64,000 nucleotides of DNA, taken from Shinella sp. WSJ-2 (lineage in GTDB: Bacteria > Pseudomonadota > Alphaproteobacteria > Rhizobiales > Rhizobiaceae). The notes beneath the pieces are model-generated. The model did no database searches and was not told the origin of the DNA. It saw only the letters and a program-made list of their open reading frames with translations. Made by a program: the position numbers and the translations under genes. Shown piece after piece: positions 19,156 through 28,955 of the stretch. Every line of letters starts with the position of its first letter. Position 1 is the first letter of the stretch. The stretch is from positions 62,001 through 126,000 of the forward strand of contig NZ_QWBU01000002.1 of the NCBI RefSeq assembly GCF_003432075.1, in the 5' to 3' direction.

Positions 19156-20040
19156 ATGTTTCCGGACGATCCGGTTTTCCTCCTCTCGATGATTGTCGCG
19201 ACGCTCGGCCGTTCCAATGAATTGGACGCGCTCTTCGCTTCGCTTGCCGCCTTCGGTCGGCGCGATTTCGAAGTCATTCTCGTCGACCAGAACAAGGACG
19301 ACCGGCTCGTTCCCATCGTTGCTGCGTGGGCCGACCGCCTGACGATCCGCCATCTCAGGACCGACCGCCCCGGCGTCTGCCGCGCCCGCAATCTCGGCGC
19401 CGCCGAGGCGCGCGGCACATGGCTGATCTTCCCCGACGACGATTGCTGGTATCCTGCCGATCTCCTGAAGCGTTTCGATGCCATCGCCGCCGCAGAACCC
19501 GCGGATTTCTATTGCGGCCGCGCCGTCAATGCCGAAGGCGAGACCATCATGGGGCGGTTTTCGCTGGAGCCGCAGCCCATCGTGCGGGACAATGTCTGGA
19601 CGACGCTGATCGAATGGATGCTGTTCGTCCGCCGTGAGGCCTTCGCCAAGGCGGGTGGATTCGATGCGCGCATCGGCCCCGGCTCCGGCACGCCTTGGGG
19701 GGCCTATGAGGTGCAGGACCTGGCTCTGAACCTCTTGTCTAACGGCGCGAAGGGCCGTTACGACCCCGCGCTCACCGGCCACCATCCCGATGACCGCCTG
19801 CTCGCCGAAACGCCCGATGGTGCGCGCAAGATGCGCGTCTATGGTGCTGGTCTCGGTTACGTCATGCGAAAACATGGTTACCGGTTTTTTGATTACCTTC
19901 CTCATCTTCTACGCCCGATCGCCGGCATGGCGGTTTATACGGTGACCGGCCGCTCCGCCCTTGCCCGCCGCTCGCGGGAAATCCTCGCCGGACGCTGGTC
20001 CGGCTGGCGCTCGGCAACCTCGGGAAGGACGATATCTTAA
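19156..20040 (+). CDS. Family 2 glycosyltransferase
   Basis: Inverting nucleotide-sugar glycosyltransferase, 294 residues. The GT-A fold shows in the N-terminal LSMIVATLGRSNELDALFASL, DFEVILVDQN, RPGVCRARNLGA and the metal-binding acidic motif IFPDDDCWYP, with acceptor-side GTPWGAYEVQDLAL. The ATG at 19156 is the first plausible start; the frame continues upstream to a TTG at 19093. The flippase gene follows 73 bases later. Together they suggest assembly of an exported glycan. Acceptor and sugar are unknown. Confidence 0.85.
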   Translation: MFPDDPVFLLSMIVATLGRSNELDALFASLAAFGRRDFEVILVDQNKDDRLVPIVAAWADRLTIRHLRTDRPGVCRARNLGAAEARGTWLIFPDDDCWYPADLLKRFDAIAAAEPADFYCGRAVNAEGETIMGRFSLEPQPIVRDNVWTTLIEWMLFVRREAFAKAGGFDARIGPGSGTPWGAYEVQDLALNLLSNGAKGRYDPALTGHHPDDRLLAETPDGARKMRVYGAGLGYVMRKHGYRFFDYLPHLLRPIAGMAVYTVTGRSALARRSREILAGRWSGWRSATSGRTIS

Positions 20041-20070
20041 GGGTTTCGTCCTAGGGTTCCCCGCTGAAGA

Positions 20071-20089
20071 ACCGCGGCGTTTCCGCGGT
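20071..20089 (+). promoter_or_regulatory. Hairpin in leader of flippase gene
   Basis: Perfect 7-bp stem ACCGCGG / CCGCGGT with 5-base loop, 25 bases before the preferred flippase start. Without a U-run it is more likely a leader structure than a terminator. Confidence 0.35.
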
Positions 20090-20113
20090 CGCATGCGGCG
20101 GATGGAACGACCG

Positions 20114-21643
20114 ATGAGCAAGGGCATTATGTCCAATTCGATCATGAACGCGGCGGCGGGAATGCTGCTGCTGGTGACTGGCTTTGCCTGTTCGATCCTG
20201 GTGGCCCGCCTGCTCGGGCCGGAGGCGAATGGCACGATTGCGTTTGCGCTTTGGATCGGCGCCACGGGTGCTTTGGTCGCCGAGCTTGGCACCGGCGTTC
20301 TGCTTCTGCGCCTTCTGCCGCAATTGAAGGCGCGCGGCGTCGACGAGGCGGGCCGGCGCGGCTTTGCCGCCTATCTCGCGCTGCCGGTCATTGCCTCGAC
20401 GCTGCTCCTCGTCGCGCTTTATTTCGGTCTGGCCTTCAAGACCCCGCTGCTCTATGGCACGGATGTCACGGCTGGCATCGTCGTGCTCACGGCCGCCCTG
20501 CTGATTATCCAGTCGATCGGTTCGTTCTCCAAGAATTTCCTGATCGGTGAGCAACGCGTCGGCACCTTTTTTCGCATCACCGCGCTGTCGTCGCTGCTTC
20601 AGATGACGTTCGTCATCGCCGGCGCCGCCTTTTACGGTATCGATGGCGCGCTGTTCGGCTATATCGCCGGCCAGTGCGTGCAGTTCCTCTACACGCTCAG
20701 TCTGTTTGGCGTGCGCCGCGACAATGCCGGCTATCGCCGCCGCTACCTGCTCGCCACCTCGGCGGTTCTGTTCTTCGAGTATGTCGTCAGCGCGATCTTC
20801 CTCAGCCGCCCGGAACTGTTCTTCCTGCAGCATTTCCGCTCGCTCGGCGAGGTCGGCTATTACGCCGTGGCGCTGTCGCTGGCCAATCTGGCGCTGCAGC
20901 TTCCTGTGCAGCTGACGGGCAGTCTGCTGCCCTACTATGCCGAGCGGCGCGAAGCCTCGGGCGGCACGGTGCATGTCGCGGTGTTCGATGGCGTTGTGCG
21001 CAGCTTTGCCTATATCACCTTTCCGCTGTGCTTCGGCCTGGCGGCCATCGCCCACCCGCTGGTGACAGCAGTCTATGGCGCGCCCTTTGCAGAGGCCGGG
21101 CTGATCGTTGCGATCCTCGCGGCAGGGTCTCCGGCCTATGTGCTCGGTCAGCTCGTCACGCAATATCTCTATTCCATGGACCGGGTGAAAATCCGGCTTG
21201 TGGCCTCCGGCATCGGTGCCACACTGATGGTCATCGGCTGCCTGCTCGTGGTGCCGACCTGGGGCGGGGCGGGGGCGGCGACCGTACGCGGCGTGGTCTT
21301 TGCCGTCATCGCCGTTCTGCTTCTGACCGGCGTCGGCCGCGGCGCTATGTCGGCGCAGCTGCCGGGCGTGCTGATCAAGGTGGCCTTGGCGGGCGCGGGC
21401 TGCGGCCTCGCCGCCTGGCCGGTCGCCGAGGAAATCGGCGGTTTTGCGGGCGTCGTCGCGGGTATCCTGGCCGGCGCGATCGCCTACGCGGCGCTGCTGC
21501 GCCTGTTACGCGCCGTGCCGCCGGAAGACGGCGCGGTCATTGACGGCATGCTGAAATCGCTGCCCATGAAACCCGGCCGTATCGCGCGCCGTCTGCTGGC
21601 CTTCGTGGTGCCGATGCCGGCCGCCCAGCCGGCGGGGGAATGA
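20114..21643 (+). CDS. Polysaccharide flippase (Wzx/MOP family)
   Basis: Integral membrane protein of 509 residues with 12-14 hydrophobic helices, the MOP/Wzx architecture that flips lipid-linked oligosaccharide across the inner membrane. The N-terminal AAAGMLLLVTGFACSILVARLLGPEANGTIAFA is typical of this family. In-frame ATGs at 20093, 20102 and 20114 are all possible; 20114 is chosen because GGAACG precedes it. It lies after a GT2 gene and the hydrolase gene follows, with its alternative start overlapping the flippase stop. Substrate unknown. Confidence 0.85.
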   Translation: MSKGIMSNSIMNAAAGMLLLVTGFACSILVARLLGPEANGTIAFALWIGATGALVAELGTGVLLLRLLPQLKARGVDEAGRRGFAAYLALPVIASTLLLVALYFGLAFKTPLLYGTDVTAGIVVLTAALLIIQSIGSFSKNFLIGEQRVGTFFRITALSSLLQMTFVIAGAAFYGIDGALFGYIAGQCVQFLYTLSLFGVRRDNAGYRRRYLLATSAVLFFEYVVSAIFLSRPELFFLQHFRSLGEVGYYAVALSLANLALQLPVQLTGSLLPYYAERREASGGTVHVAVFDGVVRSFAYITFPLCFGLAAIAHPLVTAVYGAPFAEAGLIVAILAAGSPAYVLGQLVTQYLYSMDRVKIRLVASGIGATLMVIGCLLVVPTWGGAGAATVRGVVFAVIAVLLLTGVGRGAMSAQLPGVLIKVALAGAGCGLAAWPVAEEIGGFAGVVAGILAGAIAYAALLRLLRAVPPEDGAVIDGMLKSLPMKPGRIARRLLAFVVPMPAAQPAGE

Positions 21644-21651
21644 GGGGACGT

Positions 21652-23445
21652 ATGTATTTGGGCGAGGAGAAGACAGAGGCAAAGTCGGAGCAGATCGCCA
21701 GATCCGCCTGGCATTCCGGTGAGGCGGCGCATCCCGTCGTTTTCGGCGCAACCGTCGGCCTCTATACGCCGCCGGCGGCGGGAAGCCTGCTTTCGGATGC
21801 CGCCGTGCTGTTTCTCAGCCCTTGGGGTTTCGAGGAAATGTGCACGCGAAAACTCTGGCGTCTGCTGGCCGAGCGTGCCGCGACGCTGGGTCTCGCCAGC
21901 CTGCGCTTCGATTATCCGGGGACCGGCGATGCGCTCGATCTTTCGGAGCCCGCCGATCTCGCGGCCTGGGACGACAGCATCATCGAGGCGGCTCGCACGC
22001 TACGCCGCTTTTCTGGCGCCCGCCGGCTGGTCCTGATCGGCCATGGCCTGGGCGCGACCTTCGCCGCACGGCTGGCCAAGGTGCTCGGCGCCGATTCCGC
22101 GGTGTTGATGGCGCCCGTTGTCAGTGGCCGTTTCTATCTGCGCGAACTCTCCGCATGGTCTAAGATGGTCGATGAAGGCCTGGGTCTGCGGCAGGAGCAG
22201 CGCATCACTGAAGGCACCGCCGTTGCCGGCCTCGTCCTGCCGGAAAAGATCGCCGAGACGGTGCGTGGCTTCAATCTTGAACGGCTTGAAGCCCAGCCCT
22301 TCGCGAGGGCGCTCATCGTGGAGAGGCCGGGTCGGGAAAAGGATGCGGCATTCGCCGCCCATCTCGCCGCGCTGGGCACCACGATCGCCCGTTTGGACTA
22401 TGCCGGCTATGACGATCTCGTTTCCAACCCCACGCTGGCGCATCAGCCGTTGGCGGTGATCGATGGTGTTGCGGAATGGCTTGCGCAGCTTGCCTATAAA
22501 GGCGCGAATGCGGATGCATCGGAGCCCCTGCCGACGGCAGTCGATCTGGCCGGTGATGGCTTTGTCGAGGAGCCGGTGCGGTTCGGCGACAACGCCCGGC
22601 TGTTCGGCACGCTCTGCCTGCCCGCCGGTACGCGCCGTGGTGCCACGGTCCTGCTGTTCGGCACGGCCTATGACCGGCAGGCCGGCTGGGCGCGGGGCGT
22701 GACGGAAACGGCGCGGAACCTCGCGAGAAACGGCGTTGCCTCGCTACGCTTCGATGCCGCGAATGTCGGCGATAGCCCGCCGGCTCCGGCCGCACCCGAA
22801 CAGGTGCAATACAGTGACGCCCAGCTGGCCGACGCCCGCGCCGCCGTCGATCTGCTTGACAAACGTGGTCTCGGACCGGTCGTGGCAGCGGGGCGGTGCA
22901 GCGGTGCCTATCTCGCCTTCCGCGCCGCCGTCGATGACCGCCGTATCGCCGCCGTCGTGCCGGTCAATGCCTATACGTTCCGCTGGGATCCCGACATGTC
23001 GGTCGACGAGGCGCTCAAGGTCAATCCGCGCTCGCTCGACGATTATCGTCAGCGCTTGTTCGATCCGGCGACTTTCCGTCGGCTTTTCGCCGGAGAGATC
23101 AATCTCGGCCGGGCGCTTTCCAATGTCGGCCTGCAGATCCTTCGCCGGCTTATCGCGCTTTCCCCCGGTCTTTTCGGCCGCTTCACCAGCGCCGGCCGGC
23201 TGAGCCTGGCGGCGCATGGCGATTTCCACAATCTCGCGGCCCGCAAGGTTCCTGTCCTGCTGATCTACAGCGAAGGCGATGTCGGGCTGGAGCGTTTAAA
23301 ACTTGATTTCGGCCGTCGGGGCCTCTCCCACCACGGCAATGTCACGGTCGAGACGATCTCCGACGCCGATCACAACCTTTCCCCGCCGCAGGCGCAGGCC
23401 GCCTATCGCGCGCTGCTGCTCGATGCAGCCCTGAAAGCCGGCTGA
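21652..23445 (+). CDS. Double alpha/beta-hydrolase protein, first lobe lacking the nucleophile
   Basis: A 597-residue protein made of two tandem alpha/beta-hydrolase lobes. In lobe 1 (residues about 30-285) the nucleophile elbow reads G130-H-G-L-G, with glycine where serine should be. In lobe 2 (about 300-595) it reads G414-R-C-S-G, placing Cys416 at the nucleophile position, and a late histidine is present in SDADHNLSP. Lobe 1 is therefore probably catalytically dead, and lobe 2 may be a cysteine-type hydrolase or acyltransferase. No signal peptide. The start at 21652 has GAGGGG in front; an ATG at 21640 overlaps the flippase stop. Likely co-transcribed with GT2 and the flippase. Confidence 0.8.
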   Translation: MYLGEEKTEAKSEQIARSAWHSGEAAHPVVFGATVGLYTPPAAGSLLSDAAVLFLSPWGFEEMCTRKLWRLLAERAATLGLASLRFDYPGTGDALDLSEPADLAAWDDSIIEAARTLRRFSGARRLVLIGHGLGATFAARLAKVLGADSAVLMAPVVSGRFYLRELSAWSKMVDEGLGLRQEQRITEGTAVAGLVLPEKIAETVRGFNLERLEAQPFARALIVERPGREKDAAFAAHLAALGTTIARLDYAGYDDLVSNPTLAHQPLAVIDGVAEWLAQLAYKGANADASEPLPTAVDLAGDGFVEEPVRFGDNARLFGTLCLPAGTRRGATVLLFGTAYDRQAGWARGVTETARNLARNGVASLRFDAANVGDSPPAPAAPEQVQYSDAQLADARAAVDLLDKRGLGPVVAAGRCSGAYLAFRAAVDDRRIAAVVPVNAYTFRWDPDMSVDEALKVNPRSLDDYRQRLFDPATFRRLFAGEINLGRALSNVGLQILRRLIALSPGLFGRFTSAGRLSLAAHGDFHNLAARKVPVLLIYSEGDVGLERLKLDFGRRGLSHHGNVTVETISDADHNLSPPQAQAAYRALLLDAALKAG

Positions 23446-23449
23446 TTTT

Positions 23450-25897
23450 TTAGAAGGAGATGACGGTTTCCGCGCCGATGCCGCGGACGGTGCCATGCGG
23501 CTTTGCCGCGGGGGCGGTGCCGGTGCGCGGCGAGAGCCTGACAGGCTTGATCCTGCCCGGCGCCAGATGGAACCAGCTGTCATCGGCCAGAAAGCCCTCC
23601 GCCTCGATGGCGACGGACTGAGCGAGGCGGTCCGCCGAAAGATCGAGCACCCAGCCCTCCGCATCCTGCCGCAACTCTGCTGAAAGGATGGAAGGCGCCA
23701 TTGCCTTCGCCCGGCCGCGCGGGAAATGAAACGCTTCGGCCACCATCCGCCCCCCGCCATCGAGCAACCGGCCGACCGTGACGTCATGGGCGGGCGGGCC
23801 GAAGCGGAAGGCGTAGGTCGTGTCGAAGAAGGCGCCGAACAGATCGGTCGCCGGCAGCGTCGTGGAGGAGTGTGGGGCGAGCGCTATGTCGCGCTTGCCG
23901 GAGACGATGGTCTGCCGGCCGCGGCGCAGGCAGGCGAGGTCTAGCGTCAGGTGCTGTTCGTGGGCGCTGTCGTTGTGCACATGCACGTCGAGGCCGTTGG
24001 TGCCCTCGTCGGACAGCGTGACCTGCACGGGGCGGAAAGCGCGACGCAGCGCATGCCAGGCAGATTTCGGCAGGCCCGTTGCATCGACGGTGCCCCAGCC
24101 GGCGCCGGTTAGCAGGTCCTGATAGGTCCAGACCAGCGCGCCGTTGCAGGTCGATTTCTCGCGCCGCCATTCGGCAAAGGTCGCTTCCATCACCTCGGCG
24201 ACGGTCGCGCGGGAGAGGTCGAGATAGAACGAAGGGTCTTCGCGGCGCAGGCGGGCTGGGTCTTCCTCATAGAGCAGGCCGAGATAGTGGTCTCGCACAT
24301 CCTCGAAATCCCAGGAGGCGCCACGGTCGCGCGGCACACGCGCCTTCCAGCGCGGATCGTGCACGGCGGGCACGGGCAGGTGCGCGTCGAGCGTTTCCTG
24401 CTCCGGCACATTGGCGAAGGCCAGGCTTTCGGCGGCAAAGCGCACCTCGGCGCGGCGTGCGTCTTCCAGCGGCCGGCAATACGCGCCGACACCGTAGTAG
24501 TGCGTGACGCCGGCATTCGGCGAAAAGGGCATGGCGCCGCCGCTGGGCGAATTCTCGACATAGGGCACATCGGGGCGGTGTGTGGCGACGAGCGCCGGCA
24601 GGATGTCGAGCGTCAGCGGTCCGGCCCAGGCCGCCTCCGGCAGGCCGAGCATCGCCGCCTGCTGGTCGATCTCGCTGCCGCCGCAGAGCACGGCGAGCGA
24701 CGGCGATGCGGCGGTGGCGTCGAGGAATTGCGAAACCTCCGTCTGCACATTCGCGGCGAAGGCCGGATCGTTCGCCGGATAATCGAAATTGGCGAACTGG
24801 AAATCCTGCCAGACGAGGATGCCGAGCTCGTCGCACAGCGCAAAGAAGTCCGGCGTCTCATAGGCCATGGTGCCGCCGATGCGCAGCATATTCATATGGG
24901 CGTCGGCGGCAAGCTTGAGCAGCGGTTCGTAGCGCTCACGCGTGCCGGGCAGATCGACGATATCGGCATTGGTCCAGACCGCACCACGGCAGAAGATCTT
25001 TGTGCCGTTGACGACGAGAGCGAAGTCGCGGCCATCGGCGCCGCGGTCGATCTCGATGCGGCGGAAGCCGGTGCGGCCGAGCTTTTGCCTGACGCCTTCC
25101 ACCACAAGGAAAATATCGTGCAGGACGGGCGTGCCATGCGTGCGTGGCCACCAGGCCTTGACGTCGGGGATGGTGAGGCTGGCGCTGAAACTGTTCTCAC
25201 CACTGGGGATCGCTGCGGCGCTGACGCCGGCACATTCCACGACAGGGGCTGTCGCAGCGTCGAGCGTGAAGCCAATCTCCAGCTGGCCCTTGCCGCTTTC
25301 GAGCAGGCGGGCGGAGAGGCGGATATCAGTCGCGATGGCCGGTGTCGGCCGTGTCAGGCGCACCGGCCGCCAGGGGCCGGATGCATGGACCTCCGGGCAC
25401 CAGCCGGGCATGCGGCCGAGCAGGGTGGTGCGCACAAGGCGCAGGCCCTGCGGCGTGATCATCTGCGGGCGCCAGCGGGCGCGGGGGCCGCGTTTTTCCA
25501 GATGCGGTTTTAGCGCACGGAAACACAGGCCGAGGCGGTCGTTACCGGTCAGCGTGATGGGCAAGGCGTGGCGGATGAACATGCTGTCGGAGGACAGCAC
25601 GAGCGCGCCGTTCCACCAGATCTCGGTGATCGTCGCGAGGCCATCGAAATGCAGCACGGCGTCGCCCGGCGCTTCGCCCGAGAGGTCGAGCACATACCAG
25701 GCGTCGAGATGATCGAGCGGTGCGGGGGCGGTGCGGTCGAAGCGGCCGGCGCGTTCCAGAGCACCGGCGACGGTGCCGGGCACGGGCGCGTCGAGGAGAT
25801 CGGAAAGGCTTTCCAGCGCGGCCGGGTCGGCGGCGGCATGGGCCGCTGTCAACGCCATGCGCCAGCCGGTGGAAAGCGCCTTACCGGTCTCGGACAT
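23450..25897 (-). CDS. Glycoside hydrolase family 2 (beta-mannosidase-like)
   Basis: An 815-residue GH2 protein: N-terminal sugar-binding jelly roll (residues about 1-180, GTVAGALERAGRF, WYVLDLSGEAPGD), immunoglobulin-like domain (about 185-290) and a TIM barrel (about 290-600) with GFRRIEIDRG, MLRIGGTMAYETPDFFALCDELGILVWQDFQFANFDYP and CGGSEIDQQ holding the probable acid/base glutamate. The nucleophile is probably the Glu in FAAESLAFANVPE. No signal peptide is visible, so it may act inside the cell, possibly as a transglycosidase or esterase-like tailoring enzyme. GAAGGAAGA precedes the ATG. Last gene of the carrier-protein operon. Confidence 0.88.
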   Translation of the reverse strand: MSETGKALSTGWRMALTAAHAAADPAALESLSDLLDAPVPGTVAGALERAGRFDRTAPAPLDHLDAWYVLDLSGEAPGDAVLHFDGLATITEIWWNGALVLSSDSMFIRHALPITLTGNDRLGLCFRALKPHLEKRGPRARWRPQMITPQGLRLVRTTLLGRMPGWCPEVHASGPWRPVRLTRPTPAIATDIRLSARLLESGKGQLEIGFTLDAATAPVVECAGVSAAAIPSGENSFSASLTIPDVKAWWPRTHGTPVLHDIFLVVEGVRQKLGRTGFRRIEIDRGADGRDFALVVNGTKIFCRGAVWTNADIVDLPGTRERYEPLLKLAADAHMNMLRIGGTMAYETPDFFALCDELGILVWQDFQFANFDYPANDPAFAANVQTEVSQFLDATAASPSLAVLCGGSEIDQQAAMLGLPEAAWAGPLTLDILPALVATHRPDVPYVENSPSGGAMPFSPNAGVTHYYGVGAYCRPLEDARRAEVRFAAESLAFANVPEQETLDAHLPVPAVHDPRWKARVPRDRGASWDFEDVRDHYLGLLYEEDPARLRREDPSFYLDLSRATVAEVMEATFAEWRREKSTCNGALVWTYQDLLTGAGWGTVDATGLPKSAWHALRRAFRPVQVTLSDEGTNGLDVHVHNDSAHEQHLTLDLACLRRGRQTIVSGKRDIALAPHSSTTLPATDLFGAFFDTTYAFRFGPPAHDVTVGRLLDGGGRMVAEAFHFPRGRAKAMAPSILSAELRQDAEGWVLDLSADRLAQSVAIEAEGFLADDSWFHLAPGRIKPVRLSPRTGTAPAAKPHGTVRGIGAETVISF

Positions 25898-25908
25898 CTC
25901 GTCTTCCT

Positions 25909-26862
25909 TCAGTCGATGCGGGTGGCCAAGTCAGCCATAAGAGTATCCCACGCTTCGATCGCCGGATCGAGCGCCGTCGCCAGCGGATCGAATTTCCGGC
26001 GCGTCACGGCGCGGGCGAGCTGGAACTGCACGGACTTCGCCGTCTCCGAGATTTTGCGCGCGGCGTCGCTGCCGTCGACACCGAGCCAGTCGAGATGGCT
26101 GCCGGCCAACTCGAAATTGGCGCCGAGCTGGCGCAGCGTGTTGAAGGCATATTTATGGAAGAAGCCGAAGGGGCGATCCGCCACGGCCTCGACCTGCTTC
26201 GGAAACACCTTTGCGAAGGCCGCGACCGGGTTTTGCGAAGGACGGCGTGCGAAATGGAACGCGAGCAGGCGTTTTGCCTCATGGCGCAAATGCGCCTCGT
26301 CCGGTTGCTTTTCCGGGAATTTGGCGAATTCCGTATAGGGCAGGAAAGGCAGGTCTTCGGGGCCGTCGTTCAGGTGGAACAGCCCGTCGAAATCCTCGCC
26401 CTCCAGCCGGAAGAAGCCGGCATTGTGGAAATAGTCGAGCTGCTTTGCCTCGAGATCCAGCCGGTTGATCGCGACCGTCGTCTTGCCGTGCTCCTGCCGG
26501 TAGGCGACGCCGCGGGTATCCGGCATGTAGAAGCTGTCCATCTCGACGAGGCAGAGGCGGCCGCGGGCGATCTGGGTCGCGACATGGCTTTCCACCGTGT
26601 CGAAGATGGCGAGTTCCGTCGCGCGGATGCCGTAGAGTGCTTCGAGGTCTTCCAGCGGCACCTTGAAGAAGGTGAACTGGTCGCCCTCGAAATCCTGCGT
26701 CAGCGAGAAGCCGAGCACCGCCTCGGGCTGGGTGCCGAACGCATTCAGCACCTCGATCCAGAGGTCGACGTAACAATTCGTCTCCGGCCACATGCGCTCC
26801 GCGTCGTGCAGGGCATGCGGCCGGTAGGTCTCGGGATTGGCCCCGGCGAAGACGGCAGCCAT
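25909..26862 (-). CDS. DUF1839 family protein
   Basis: A 317-residue protein recognised as DUF1839, a family typically found beside amino acid:[carrier protein] ligases. Visible features are ETNCYVDLWIEVLNAFGTQPEA, LGFSLTQDFEGDQFTFFK, GRLCLVEMDSFYMPDTRG and HLRHEAKRLLAFHFARRP, with many conserved aromatics. The layout suggests a papain- or transglutaminase-like substrate pocket (Cys in TNCYVD, Asp/His further on), but that is speculation. The start lies one base after the ligase stop, with AGGA upstream, so translation is coupled. It could be the acyltransferase that uses the aminoacyl-carrier protein. Confidence 0.85.
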   Translation of the reverse strand: MAAVFAGANPETYRPHALHDAERMWPETNCYVDLWIEVLNAFGTQPEAVLGFSLTQDFEGDQFTFFKVPLEDLEALYGIRATELAIFDTVESHVATQIARGRLCLVEMDSFYMPDTRGVAYRQEHGKTTVAINRLDLEAKQLDYFHNAGFFRLEGEDFDGLFHLNDGPEDLPFLPYTEFAKFPEKQPDEAHLRHEAKRLLAFHFARRPSQNPVAAFAKVFPKQVEAVADRPFGFFHKYAFNTLRQLGANFELAGSHLDWLGVDGSDAARKISETAKSVQFQLARAVTRRKFDPLATALDPAIEAWDTLMADLATRID

Positions 26863-26863
26863 G

Positions 26864-27778
26864 TCAGTCCTGGTATCCCAGGGTCTTGCGGACTTCAGCC
26901 GGCCACAGCGCGATATCCATGCCGTGGCGGGCGAAGAGTGCGAGCGCGATGCGCTCCAGGCCGAAGCCGACGCAGGCAGTGTGCGCGACATCGCCGTTTT
27001 CGAGGTTCAGGCCCCACTTCGCGCCAAAAGCGTCCTGGTGATAGTTGAAGCTCATGCAGGCCGTCGGCTTGGCGGCCGAGGTGACGGGGATCAGTAGCTC
27101 GAACTTCAGGTTCTGGTCGCGTTGATTGTTGGCCATCATGCGGCCCGCGCGGCCGAAGAACGGGTCGTTGGCGACGTCGATTGTCACGTCGAGGCCGACC
27201 TTGGCCATCATTTCCAGGCCGCGATCCATCCAGGTCTGGCGGAACTCGGTGACGTGTTCCTGTGTGCCCATGCAGACATATTCGCGCATGCGGAACAGCT
27301 GCTGGCGGGCCGGGTCATTGGAGGGCTCGTGGCGGAAGCAGTAGGACTGCAGGTCGTAGAGACCGCCCTTGGCCGGAAGGCGGCCGCGCTTGGCGATGGT
27401 CGGATAGAGCGGGTAGCAGGCGGCCGGCGTCAGCACGATGTCCGTCGCCTTCTGGTCCTTGGTCCAGTCGCCGTTTACTTCCATGCATTGCAGCAGGTTC
27501 ATGTGGTCGGCATCGCCGCCGCAGAAGCTGTGCACGGTGCCGGCGAGTTGCGGAAAACTCTTCATGTAGCCGGAGGTTTCGAAATGCGCGCGGTTCATGC
27601 CCGGCGGAAAGCGCATGGCCTCCGCGCCGTCGGCACCGCCGAAGGCATCGATCAGCCGCTCGAAGCGGGCGATCACATCTTCGAAGGCACCCGAGCGGCC
27701 ATAGAGGCCTTCGACGCCGGTATCGATGAGCAGACCGGAATCGAAGAGCCGGTCGAGAAGCGAAGTCTGCATATCCAT
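26864..27778 (-). CDS. Amino acid:[carrier protein] ligase (class II synthetase-like)
   Basis: A 304-residue homologue of the catalytic core of atypical seryl-tRNA synthetases. Family members do not charge tRNA; they adenylate glycine or alanine and load it onto the phosphopantetheine arm of a small carrier protein. Motif 2 is [21 protein letters not shown] (Arg149) and motif 3 GFGLERIAL (Arg276). The zinc triad Cys121, Glu166, Cys269 has spacing 45 and 103, as I recall for the Bradyrhizobium glycine:CP ligase. There is no N-terminal tRNA-binding coiled coil. The start lies four bases after the dehydrogenase stop. Its own carrier protein is encoded two genes upstream. Confidence 0.92.
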   Translation of the reverse strand: MDMQTSLLDRLFDSGLLIDTGVEGLYGRSGAFEDVIARFERLIDAFGGADGAEAMRFPPGMNRAHFETSGYMKSFPQLAGTVHSFCGGDADHMNLLQCMEVNGDWTKDQKATDIVLTPAACYPLYPTIAKRGRLPAKGGLYDLQSYCFRHEPSNDPARQQLFRMREYVCMGTQEHVTEFRQTWMDRGLEMMAKVGLDVTIDVANDPFFGRAGRMMANNQRDQNLKFELLIPVTSAAKPTACMSFNYHQDAFGAKWGLNLENGDVAHTACVGFGLERIALALFARHGMDIALWPAEVRKTLGYQD

Positions 27779-27782
27779 GGTG

Positions 27783-28955
27783 TCACCCGATCAGGCTGGT
27801 GTCCTGCTTGTGAACAAGCAGGAGGTTGGACGTGTTGCCGAGGATGCGGTCGTTGGAGATCATCAGCTGGGCGGAATGCGCATCGCGCAGATGCCGACCG
27901 AGGCTGAACGGCGTGCCGTTCTTGTAGCCCATGATGCCGACGATCAGCATGGCCTGGTTGATGATGGACAGGATCGTTTCCGAGGAGGCGATCTTCACAT
28001 TGTTCATCGCCACCGCAAAACCCATGGAGGAGAGCCGGTCCGGATCCGCCTTGGCCGCTTCGTATTCGCGAAGCCCGGCGATCGTGTTGGACTTGACGAG
28101 TTGCAGCAGGTTGGAGGCTTCCGCCAGACGCAGGGCACCGGGCGGTGCAACGCCGGGGCTCTTGCGGGCGGCGGCGCGGACGAAGGCCTGAGCGCGGGCG
28201 ACCGCGTTGACGGCGATGCCGTACCAGACCGCACTCCACAGCAGGTGCGAAGTGGCGAGCATCGACTGGGCGGCGATCTCGGCGAAGGGTTTCGGAAGGA
28301 TCTGTTCCTTCGGCGCCTCGCCCTTGAACAGCCAGCCGTCCGAGCAGGTGCCGCGCATGCCGAGCGTATCCCAGACATGGGTTTGCTCCAGCGTGTACTG
28401 ATCCTTGGTGAAGACCGTCATGACTTGATCGGTCGAGGCGGCATCCGCATGGGCGCGCGAGGTGATGAGGATCGCGTCGGCGTGCGCACCGTAGGAGATG
28501 ACGGTGGCGTCCTTCGTCAGGCGGCAGGTGTCGCCGTCGATCTCGATCGCGCAGATGCTGTTGCGCAGGTTGCCGCCGATGCCGCCTTCGGTCGTCGCAG
28601 AGGCGAGCAGCAGCTGCTCGTCGGAGACGCGGCGCATGAAGCCGGAATGCCAGGTGTCGCCAGCGCCGTGCGAGACGAGGCTCGACAGCTTGATATGGTG
28701 CATGGCGAAGACCATGGCGGCGGCCGAGCAGCTCTGGCCGATGAGCGAGCAGACTTCGGCGATCTGCGAAAGGGACGCATCCTCGCCACCGAGCGCGGCG
28801 GGGATCTGGATGGACAACAGCCGTTCGGCGATCATCGCGTCGACTGCTTCGCGCGGGAAGCGGCCCTTGACGTCCACATCGTCGGCATGCGCTGCGGCCA
28901 CGGCGGAAACGCGCTCGGCGCGTTCCGCAAGGCCCGAACCGACGGTGAGGGTCAT
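27783..28955 (-). CDS. Acyl-CoA dehydrogenase-like flavoprotein
   Basis: A 390-residue flavoprotein of the acyl-CoA dehydrogenase fold: N-terminal helical domain, middle beta domain ([36 protein letters not shown]) and C-terminal helical domain ([29 protein letters not shown]). The usual late YEGT glutamate region reads RILGNTS, so the classical base is displaced or missing. Its ATG overlaps the carrier-protein stop (ATGA). This suggests it acts on the carrier-bound aminoacyl thioester, as such enzymes do on prolyl carrier proteins in pyrrole synthesis; substrate here is inferred. Confidence 0.88.
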   Translation of the reverse strand: MTLTVGSGLAERAERVSAVAAAHADDVDVKGRFPREAVDAMIAERLLSIQIPAALGGEDASLSQIAEVCSLIGQSCSAAAMVFAMHHIKLSSLVSHGAGDTWHSGFMRRVSDEQLLLASATTEGGIGGNLRNSICAIEIDGDTCRLTKDATVISYGAHADAILITSRAHADAASTDQVMTVFTKDQYTLEQTHVWDTLGMRGTCSDGWLFKGEAPKEQILPKPFAEIAAQSMLATSHLLWSAVWYGIAVNAVARAQAFVRAAARKSPGVAPPGALRLAEASNLLQLVKSNTIAGLREYEAAKADPDRLSSMGFAVAMNNVKIASSETILSIINQAMLIVGIMGYKNGTPFSLGRHLRDAHSAQLMISNDRILGNTSNLLLVHKQDTSLIG

